Assembly: GCF_002979775.1 (NCBI RefSeq)
Contig: NZ_PCPR01000001.1
Coordinates: 452,995 to 516,994 of the forward strand
Direction of reading: 5' to 3'
Length of the DNA: 64,000 bases
Origin: Arthrobacter sp. MYb23
Lineage (GTDB): Bacteria > Actinomycetota > Actinomycetes > Actinomycetales > Micrococcaceae
Numbering within the stretch: position 1 is the stretch's first letter; the number at the start of each line of letters is the position of its first letter. The notes beneath the pieces are model-generated. The model saw nothing but the letters and a program-made list of their open reading frames with translations. It was not told where the DNA came from and ran no database searches. Shown here piece by piece: positions 16,257 to 23,130 of the stretch. The translations under genes were made by a program, and so were the position numbers.

Positions 16257-17728
16257 CGGGCCGCGGGAATAGCGGCAAGCATCCCTTCGCAACTGCGGAG
16301 GACTACGCGGCAGGCGCCCAGCGCGGGCGGTTCAGTGAGCGGGTTTTCTGCGATCAAGCGCCAACGACTCAGGTGTTGCCGTGCGGCCTCGCTGATCTGC
16401 TCCGGGCTTGCTTCGGGTTCCAAACCCAGCCTCAGCGCCGGGGTGTTCCCACGGCCACCCACCAACTGCTCGGCTTCTGCGGACAGCTCCGGGCTCAAGC
16501 TCAAGCCACCGGTCCGCAGTGCAGCGAGGAGTTTCAATTCCCGGAATTCGTGCGCGCCGGCCTGAAATTTCTCCATGCTGGCTTCCAGCAGCAACGCTTT
16601 GTCTCGCGGTGAACTGCCCAGCAGGGCTTCCAGGCCCACGACGGCGGCACGGGCCTTGAGTGCGTCCGCTCGCGTTCGGAACAAGGAGGCGACTTTGTCG
16701 AGCAACTGACCGAGGCCACTACGGCGTGCCAACTCATGGGCCAGCTCCGTCGGGTTGCTGATGCCACCCCGGATCAAGGCAACACCCAGGCGGATGCCAA
16801 ACAAGCCGAATCTTTGCACGAGCGACGCCCTGGCTTCCTGGCTGAGGCCTGCGGGCTCGGTGGCGCGGACAAAGAGGTCCGCCGACAGCATCAGCCTCTC
16901 CCGCTGGTTCCTGTCCATCTGCGCCAACAGTTGCATGGCCTCGAAGTCCGTTTGGCGCATGGTCCGCGAGCTTTGCGCCAGCAGGCCGGCAACCGGAACA
17001 ACACCCAGGGCAAGTGGCCTGAGGTTCTGATCCCGGCTGTACCGGTCAGCGATCACTGCGGCGGAAATGAGGGAATCGATTCTGCCCGCCCCGATCTCAT
17101 CAGCCCGGGAAAGGACTGCCAGTGCATTAACGGTCCCGGATTGACCAACGGCAGTGTCCTTGAAGGACTCCAGGAACCTGACATCAGCGGCATGAAGATG
17201 GCGCATGAGATAGATGACGGCATCGGCGGCCATGGGGGCATCTTCCGGCAGCAGGAACTCCGTGGACCGTCCTGACACGTCCTGTGACAGAGAGGCGATT
17301 CCGGGAGTATCGATCAGCGTCAGCTCCCGCAGGCTCGCTGCCGGCCAGTCCACCACCAGCCGTTCCACGTCCTCGGCCCGGACATCGCCCAGGCTGAAGA
17401 CCAACCGGCCATCGTCCCGGGTGACCGGGAGCGCCCGCGGCTCTCCGATGATGGGATGAAGCGTGATCCTGGGAGTATGCGCGAAGCGGTACCACGTGAC
17501 AATCCGAGTGCATTCCCCGGCATCAGTGGGCGCGATTTCCTCGCCGATGATCGCATTGAGAAGCGTGGATTTGCCTGCTTTGACCATGCCGGCCACTGCA
17601 ATCCTTAGAGGCCCCTCCAGCCGAACCTCGAGCTCATCCACCACCGCGAGCGCCGCTGGGTCGTGGTGGAAGATCTCCTTCGCTTTCCGGAGCAGGTCCG
17701 AGGCTCCGGCGAGGCCCGGGTCCATCAT
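16253..17728 (-). CDS. Dynamin-like GTPase, IniC-like
   Basis: A 491-residue GTPase, close to the length of mycobacterial IniC. G1 is VAGMVKAGKSTLLNAIIGEE (about residues 41-60), G3 is LIDTPGIASLS and the base-specifying motif is LSRADEI. The C-terminal half is helical and lacks a clear membrane hairpin. It overlaps the upstream IniA-like gene as ATGA at 17725-17728, which argues for coupled translation and complex formation. Bacterial dynamin-like proteins remodel membranes; pairing of two GTPases is usual. Assignment to IniC rests on order, length and motifs. Confidence 0.8.
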   Translation of the reverse strand: MMDPGLAGASDLLRKAKEIFHHDPAALAVVDELEVRLEGPLRIAVAGMVKAGKSTLLNAIIGEEIAPTDAGECTRIVTWYRFAHTPRITLHPIIGEPRALPVTRDDGRLVFSLGDVRAEDVERLVVDWPAASLRELTLIDTPGIASLSQDVSGRSTEFLLPEDAPMAADAVIYLMRHLHAADVRFLESFKDTAVGQSGTVNALAVLSRADEIGAGRIDSLISAAVIADRYSRDQNLRPLALGVVPVAGLLAQSSRTMRQTDFEAMQLLAQMDRNQRERLMLSADLFVRATEPAGLSQEARASLVQRFGLFGIRLGVALIRGGISNPTELAHELARRSGLGQLLDKVASLFRTRADALKARAAVVGLEALLGSSPRDKALLLEASMEKFQAGAHEFRELKLLAALRTGGLSLSPELSAEAEQLVGGRGNTPALRLGLEPEASPEQISEAARQHLSRWRLIAENPLTEPPALGACRVVLRSCEGMLAAIPAAR

Positions 17729-19608
17729 CCTGCCGGGACCGCCGCTGGTGTGGTGCTGGCCTGCGCACCCGCGGGTGGATCCTGATTCAGCTGCTGCGCG
17801 GCCTTGGCCAGCGCGTCCACTGCTGTGAGTTGGTTCCGGATCTCTTTGATCCTCATATCGCGTTCCACGGCATACGTGGCTGCCGCTTTCTGAGCGGCCG
17901 CCACGGATTCGGTCAGGGAACGATGGTGTTCCTCGGCGATTTCCGTGAAGTGATCCCGTGTGGCCCGCTGGACCAGCCGCAGCCTGTCCTTGAGCTGCTT
18001 GCCCACCTGGAACACAACATCGTCCACGTGCTTCCGGACCAGGATCTTGGCTTCTGCTTGCCGTTGCTTGAGCCGTGCTTCCTTGTCTTCCCGGTAGGCC
18101 TTCCTGCCCAGCATCAAGCCGGCCCCTACGGACAGCGGGTTGATGAGGGCCATCCCAAAGAGGCCTGTCAGGAGTCCAAACATGAGCACACCCCCGTAGG
18201 ACCCGCGCATCCCGATCAGCACCTTCTGCAGCGGCCCGAGCTTGCCGTTTTGCATCTCCTGAATATCGGCTACGGGGTCCAGGACGCCGCCCGTATCTGC
18301 CACCTTCAAGGCGGGGAGTGCCACCACTTCTTCTGAGAAGTGCTCCGCTACCTGGGTGGCCAACCATTGCGAACGTTCGCTGGTCCACACGAAGGTATCC
18401 GACACCGCGGCTGCCGTGCTTTGTTCGAGCCATTGCGTGAACTGCTCCCACGCGGGTCCCGGGTCACCTTGATCAATGGCAATCTCGGCCTCGCGTTGGA
18501 TCCTGCGCAGCCTGTCCCTGAGGTCATATTCCATGTCCGCGATCAGGTCACCAATGCCATCGTTGAGCGTTATCTGCCAACGGGCGGAGCGTTTGCGCAG
18601 CGAGTCCGCGTCCTCCTTCGCCGCATTCAGTCCAGCGATCATCTGAGGCGTGCCTGCCGGATTTTCCAGGGCTTCAAGTTCCGTCTGCAGAGCGAGCCTG
18701 AGGTTCTCGGTGACGGACAGGAGGTCAGTGCTGACGGATCTGCGTTGCATTCTGGCGGCCCCGCCCACAATGTTGTTCCGCAGATGACCTATCAGAGCCG
18801 GAAACCCTGATTCGGCATTCAGCTCAGCATCCTGCAGCCGTGCCGCATGGAGTCGCAACTCGGAGGACACCGGAAACAGCGGAATATCCGGGCCGACGCC
18901 TGCCAAATGCCTCTGATCCAAATCAGCGATCTGGCGCCAACTCGGATAGAGGTCGGTCTTGGACAACACGCATAGGACGTTCGGGCTGATGCGCATCGCT
19001 TGGCGCAGGAACCGCATCTCCGGCTCGGTGTATTCCTGCGAAGCATCGGAGACGAACACCATGGCGTGTGCTGATGGCAGGGCAGTCAGCGTGGTCAGCG
19101 TATGTGTTGAGCCCAGGCCACCTACACCCGGGGAATCCACGATTGTCAGTCCGCCGGCCAGCAGTTTCCGCGGCAGTGAGACTTCGGCGGCCACGATGTT
19201 CTTCGTATTGCCCGGGTTGCCCTTCTCGGAGACGAACTCCGCGAGTTGATCCAGTTGCACTGGTTGCCGTTCCAACCCGCTTTCGCCGACGCCGGTCTCC
19301 CCTTCGGGCGTCGGCGCGCTGCTGTGCTGGCCGGGTACCAGGACAACGGCCGACGCCGGATCCCCCTGCCGTACCACCGTAGGGACGGAGGTGGCAATGT
19401 CATCATCAACGGGGCAGACGGGTGCGTTCACCAAGGCGTTGATGAGCTGGCTCTTACCTTGCTTAAACTCGCCCACCACAATCACGCGGACGCTGGGATC
19501 GCTCAAGCGGTAGAGGGTATTCTCCAGTCGGCGCCGGAGGTCGTTCCGGTCCCCTGCCAGCGCCATGCCCTGCTCAACCAACGTGGTCATGCGTCCTGTT
19601 TCCGTCAC
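17725..19608 (-). CDS. Dynamin-like GTPase, IniA-like
   Basis: A 627-residue bacterial dynamin-like protein, close to mycobacterial IniA in length. G1 is VVGEFKQGKSQLINALVNAP (about residues 44-63), G3 is IVDSPGVGGLG and G4 is LSKTDL. A long helical stalk follows. A hydrophobic paddle, GGVLMFGLLTGLFGMALINP with GAGLMLG after it, lies around residues 445-475 and would insert in the membrane. IniA of mycobacteria is known to cause membrane fission and to confer drug tolerance. GTG at 19608 is chosen because AAAGGA precedes it by six bases; the ATG at 19590 lacks a well-spaced site. Confidence 0.83.
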   Translation of the reverse strand: MTETGRMTTLVEQGMALAGDRNDLRRRLENTLYRLSDPSVRVIVVGEFKQGKSQLINALVNAPVCPVDDDIATSVPTVVRQGDPASAVVLVPGQHSSAPTPEGETGVGESGLERQPVQLDQLAEFVSEKGNPGNTKNIVAAEVSLPRKLLAGGLTIVDSPGVGGLGSTHTLTTLTALPSAHAMVFVSDASQEYTEPEMRFLRQAMRISPNVLCVLSKTDLYPSWRQIADLDQRHLAGVGPDIPLFPVSSELRLHAARLQDAELNAESGFPALIGHLRNNIVGGAARMQRRSVSTDLLSVTENLRLALQTELEALENPAGTPQMIAGLNAAKEDADSLRKRSARWQITLNDGIGDLIADMEYDLRDRLRRIQREAEIAIDQGDPGPAWEQFTQWLEQSTAAAVSDTFVWTSERSQWLATQVAEHFSEEVVALPALKVADTGGVLDPVADIQEMQNGKLGPLQKVLIGMRGSYGGVLMFGLLTGLFGMALINPLSVGAGLMLGRKAYREDKEARLKQRQAEAKILVRKHVDDVVFQVGKQLKDRLRLVQRATRDHFTEIAEEHHRSLTESVAAAQKAAATYAVERDMRIKEIRNQLTAVDALAKAAQQLNQDPPAGAQASTTPAAVPAG

Positions 19609-19660
19609 CGTCTGTCCTTTGTTCCGGCCGCCTCGTTCTTCTGTTCCTGTGAGGCCACGA

Positions 19661-19696
19661 AGTGCCCGGCAGACGTTCTCGCGTCTGCCGGGCACT
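19661..19696 (-). other. Strong hairpin between the IniB-like and IniA-like genes
   Basis: A perfect 15-bp stem (AGTGCCCGGCAGACG with its complement, loop of six) stands in the 147-bp gap, about 50 bp upstream of the IniA-like start. There is no U-tract on the transcribed strand. It may limit read-through or protect the upstream mRNA, giving more IniB-like than GTPase product. Confidence 0.6.
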
Positions 19697-19755
19697 GCTG
19701 GGGTGTTCGTGAACGTCGTGTCTTTGATCGTTACGACGCTCGGATTTTTTTGGTG

Positions 19756-21111
19756 TTAGTCGATTTCCACATCGTTCTTGGCAACCACAATCGAGTCGTC
19801 GATGTCGTTGTACTCCACCTCCACGTCGAGCTCGTTGTCCGCGATGACGGTGTTGTCCTCCACATTGGTGTACTCGAGGTCCAGCTCGTTGTCCTGGATA
19901 ACCGTGGAGTCGTAGTTGACCTGAACGTCTTCGACGTCGATTTCCTTGGAGTTGTCGATCTCCAGCTCGTTGTCCTGGACCACGATCGAATCGTTGATGA
20001 GTTGAACGTCCTCGACGTCAACATCCACATCGGTGGAGTTGTCGTTGAACGAGTCAGCCACGTTCACGGAGTTGTCCGTGACCGAGTTGTCGGAGTTGTC
20101 CGAGTTGTCTGAGTTGTCCGAGTTGTCCGAGTTGTCCGAGTTGTCGTTGAACGAATCCGAGACATTGACCGAGTTGTTCGAGTTGTCCGTATTCGTGGAG
20201 CTGTCCTCGTTGAAGGAGTCCTCAATATCCACGTCAACATCAACATCGGTGTTGTAGGAATCCTTGGTCACGGAGTGATCGGAATTGTCGTTGAACGAAT
20301 CCTTGACCTCGATGTCCGTATTGCCCACTTCAAGGTCGCCGTCGCCGGATTCGGTGTAGTTCACCGAATGGTTTTGGTTGTTATTGGTAGTTGTGGTGGT
20401 GGTCGTATTGCCCACATTGCTGACGTCGTCGCCGGCAGCAACCGCGCCGTCACCCGAGGCAACCACGGCGTCCTGGTTGAAGAGTTGCGTGACATCTCCG
20501 TCGGCCCAGATGTTCTGGTTGACTGACTGGTCGGTGATCGTGTCGCGGTCGTCGATGGTGGTGGTGTACGAGTAGTTGTTCACCACGTGGACAAGCTGCT
20601 GAACGGCATGTGCGTGATCATCCCAGTCGCCGCCGTCGTGTCCGCCGCCGTCGTGGCCGCCGCCCCCGCCGTGTCCACCGCCGTCGTGATCATCGTCGTC
20701 ATGGCCGCCCCAGCCACCGCCGCCGCCACCGTGGCCGTGGTCGTCATCGTCGTGATCCGGGCGCCCGCCGCCACCACCGTGGCCGTGGTCGTCATCGTCG
20801 CGATCCGGACGCCCGCCGCCACCACCGCCGTTGGGGCGGTCATCGTCGTCGTGGCCACCCCAGGCGCCGCCTCCACCGGTGGAAGCGTTGTTGCCGCCAG
20901 TGTTGTATTCGCGGTCGAAGGACGAACGGGCGTTGATGGGTGCGTAGTCGAGGACCACCGGGCGGACGGCGTCGACGTCGGCCGAGGACACGTCGCGGAG
21001 GCCCGCGGCGGCAAGCGCAGCTTCGGGATCCCTTACGAACTCTTCAGCGGCATCAGGATCGTTGAACAGGCTCATCAGGAACTGCACGAGCTGTTGTGCG
21101 AGTGTAGGCAT
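19756..21111 (-). CDS. IniB N-terminal domain protein with Gly/His/Asp and acidic repeats
   Basis: A 451-residue protein. Residues 1-60 (MPTLAQQLVQFLMSLFNDPD, then EEFVRDPEAALAAAGL) match the N-terminal domain of mycobacterial IniB. Residues about 70-165 are Gly/His/Asp-rich, with repeated HDDDD and HGHGGGGG blocks. The rest is very acidic: a seven-fold DNS stretch and five C-terminal repeats around (S/T)xVVQDNELxxD. There is no signal peptide, membrane helix or cysteine. The acidic repeats could form a beta-solenoid and the His/Asp blocks could bind metal; both are inferences. It is followed by two dynamin-like GTPase genes in the iniBAC order. Confidence 0.78.
   Translation of the reverse strand: MPTLAQQLVQFLMSLFNDPDAAEEFVRDPEAALAAAGLRDVSSADVDAVRPVVLDYAPINARSSFDREYNTGGNNASTGGGGAWGGHDDDDRPNGGGGGGRPDRDDDDHGHGGGGGRPDHDDDDHGHGGGGGGWGGHDDDDHDGGGHGGGGGHDGGGHDGGDWDDHAHAVQQLVHVVNNYSYTTTIDDRDTITDQSVNQNIWADGDVTQLFNQDAVVASGDGAVAAGDDVSNVGNTTTTTTTNNNQNHSVNYTESGDGDLEVGNTDIEVKDSFNDNSDHSVTKDSYNTDVDVDVDIEDSFNEDSSTNTDNSNNSVNVSDSFNDNSDNSDNSDNSDNSDNSDNSVTDNSVNVADSFNDNSTDVDVDVEDVQLINDSIVVQDNELEIDNSKEIDVEDVQVNYDSTVIQDNELDLEYTNVEDNTVIADNELDVEVEYNDIDDSIVVAKNDVEID
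20084..20146 (-). repeat. Seven tandem 9-bp units inside the IniB-like gene
   Basis: Seven near-identical copies of GAGTTGTCC (plus strand) encode the DNS tripeptide repeat in frame. Units differ only at the last base or two. Slippage would change the protein by whole tripeptides without a frameshift. Confidence 0.9.
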
Positions 21112-21149
21112 TGGAATGCTCCCTCAAATTCTGTGATGGATGGTGATAC

Positions 21150-21268
21150 GCCCGGCGCCTTTGCCGGGCTTGCCTTCAACCTATTGCCGGGGCTCATGGT
21201 GGGGCATCGGGGGTGGTCCCCCTACCCTCCTCCTACCGTTAGGGGATAGTGGCGTTTCGCGTTAGGGG
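21150..21268 (-). promoter_or_regulatory. Promoter region of the IniB-like gene with three TTAGGGG-type sites
   Basis: CCCCTA (21219-21224), GTTAGGGG (21238-21245) and GTTAGGGG (21261-21268) lie upstream of a possible -10, TAGGTT on the minus strand (21183-21178). The two direct copies start 23 bp apart. No good -35 is seen, as expected for an activator-dependent promoter. A leader hairpin with a 7-bp stem lies at 21150-21169. The LuxR-type regulator encoded just upstream is the obvious candidate binder. Confidence 0.45.
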
Positions 21269-21284
21269 GTGGAGGGGGTTGACG

Positions 21285-23126
21285 CTACGGAGGCGGGTAC
21301 CCCTCCCCCAACGCCAGCCTCAAGCGGACCAGGAGTTCTGAGCGGTTTTCGGCTCCCAGGCGTCGCCGCATGCGTGCCACATGGTGCTCCGCCGTGCGGG
21401 GTGAGATGTAGATGACTTCACCGATCTCCCGGTAAGTTTTGCCCTCCAGGATGAGCCGGCCAACTTCGCGTTCCCGCGCACTGAGCCCAGAGGAGTCATG
21501 GGCCCCTGGACCGCCGCCGTCCTCCATGACAGGTTGAGCGGTGGCAGTAGTTCGAGCATCCTCCTGCCGCTGCAACGCCCCGGAAGAAGGTGCTGCGCCT
21601 TGGGGGTGAATATCCCTGGCGCACGCCAGCAGCTTCACCATGTCGCGTCGCTCATCCGCGTGCGCTGCTGCATGGCCCGCCAGGCGGGCGCCCTCCCACG
21701 GCATCCCGACGGCGGCCAACCCACGGGCCGCTGTTTCGACGTCGGACGCCTCAAAACGGCCTGCCAGGACGGAGACCCAAGCCTTACCGCCGGTGGCGAG
21801 CACGGACGCCAGATGGCTGTGTTCAGAGGCGCGCACCAGTGCTGCCGCGTGCGGGGCCAGCCCCGCGGGGTCTTCGCTCAGCAGGGCTGCCTGTACCGCT
21901 GCCCAGTGCAATGGCACAGACCACAAGAGTGGGTTGCCCAGCCTCGACAGCAGATCCCAGGCGCTGTCAAGGTAATGGCTGACCCTCCTTGATTCCCGCA
22001 AACGGGCTGCGGTGATCATGAGTTCGCCCCATGGAAGGAGGCTGTAGAGATCCACGGACACGTGCATCATCGCTTCGCGAGCCCTCTCCCACGCCAGCAC
22101 CAGCTCGTGCACGTCGCTGCCACGCCGGGCAAGGCCCACTTCCAACGCCGCCAACAAGAACTCATCGCGGGGTGCCAGAGGCCAGTGATTGGCTTTGACG
22201 GCCTCGTTGATGGCCAGGCGGGCGTCGTCGGCGTTGTCCTGCTGCATGGCGGACCACGCCCTTAACAGGAACAGCCGGGGACGGCAGGTGTCGCCTCCTT
22301 GGCCTGCAGCCAGCGCAGCTTTGAGCACTGTGTCCGCCACCTCCGGCTCGCCATTGTGGAGGGCGCACAAAGCGGCCAGGGCACCCGGGGTTTCCGGCAA
22401 AGGAATGAACGTGCCTGCCGCGTTCATCATGTCCGAAGCACGGATGAGCTCAGCCAGTGCCAAGTCCGGGGCCGGTCCCAAGGTCCGGCAGAGCCCCTCC
22501 TGGGTCAGGGACAAAGCAACCGCCAGGAGCGTCGGCGAACCGCCCGCGGGAGTAGCTGCCAGAAGTTCTTCGGCGGCCGCGGCGCTTCCCGTCCCGATCA
22601 TGGCCACCGCAGCAAGCGGGGCCGAGCCATCCATGCTGTCCGGTCCAAGCCAGCGGTAGGTATCGGCGCTCCGGGACAGCATTCCACGCTGCGCCCAGAC
22701 AGCGGCGGCCACATCCACTCCCAGGCGAAGGTCCGGCGCCCCGGGTACGGCCAGGAGCCGATCCGCTGTCCTTCCTGCTGCGTCCAAGTCACCTTTTGCC
22801 GCTAAGGCCTGGGCGCGTCTCGCGGCCCTGGGAACCTCGTCTCCCCCGGCCAAAAGTGCCTCGGCATACAGCTCTGCGGCCAAACGTGGATCAGCTTCCA
22901 AGGCAACATCTGCAGACCGTTCGAGCTCAGCCACAACACGAGGGTCTTTGAACCCTTGCCGCGCGAGTTCCCGGGCCAGTTCCCCCAACGGCTGGCCCAT
23001 CTCAATGGCCTCGTCCACCAGGTCCTTTTGCTGGGAACGCATTTGGGCAGCGGAGGTTTTCTTGGACAGGCCTTGATCGTGTGCCCCGGCGCCGTCGTGC
23101 CCGGGGTTATGGTCATGTCCCGTCAT
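21285..23126 (-). CDS. LuxR-family transcriptional regulator with TPR-like N-terminus
   Basis: A 613-residue regulator. The C-terminal 65 residues are a LuxR/GerE helix-turn-helix: SGLSAREREVGRLILEGKTY, EIGEVIYISPRTAEHHV, MRRRLGAENRSELLV. The rest is alanine-rich helical repeats similar to TPR or MalT-type arrays. There is no Walker A motif, so it lacks the STAND ATPase. Four bases separate it from the Hsp70-like gene upstream, and the IniB-like gene starts 174 bp downstream. A large LuxR-type protein (IniR) adjacent to iniBAC activates that operon in mycobacteria, so this is a likely local activator. Confidence 0.85.
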   Translation of the reverse strand: MTGHDHNPGHDGAGAHDQGLSKKTSAAQMRSQQKDLVDEAIEMGQPLGELARELARQGFKDPRVVAELERSADVALEADPRLAAELYAEALLAGGDEVPRAARRAQALAAKGDLDAAGRTADRLLAVPGAPDLRLGVDVAAAVWAQRGMLSRSADTYRWLGPDSMDGSAPLAAVAMIGTGSAAAAEELLAATPAGGSPTLLAVALSLTQEGLCRTLGPAPDLALAELIRASDMMNAAGTFIPLPETPGALAALCALHNGEPEVADTVLKAALAAGQGGDTCRPRLFLLRAWSAMQQDNADDARLAINEAVKANHWPLAPRDEFLLAALEVGLARRGSDVHELVLAWERAREAMMHVSVDLYSLLPWGELMITAARLRESRRVSHYLDSAWDLLSRLGNPLLWSVPLHWAAVQAALLSEDPAGLAPHAAALVRASEHSHLASVLATGGKAWVSVLAGRFEASDVETAARGLAAVGMPWEGARLAGHAAAHADERRDMVKLLACARDIHPQGAAPSSGALQRQEDARTTATAQPVMEDGGGPGAHDSSGLSAREREVGRLILEGKTYREIGEVIYISPRTAEHHVARMRRRLGAENRSELLVRLRLALGEGYPPP

Positions 23127-23130
23127 GGGT

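Noticed and set aside
17729..18451. Extended N-terminus of the IniC-like GTPase
   Set aside because: The upstream part is the out-of-frame shadow of the IniA-like gene; the ATGA overlap at 17725-17728 gives a protein of IniC length.
20587..21249. Ala/Val-rich plus-strand frame opposite the IniB-like gene
   Set aside because: It is the mirror of the Gly/His/Asp codon repeats; the minus strand has the recognisable IniB N-terminus and a good ribosome-binding site.
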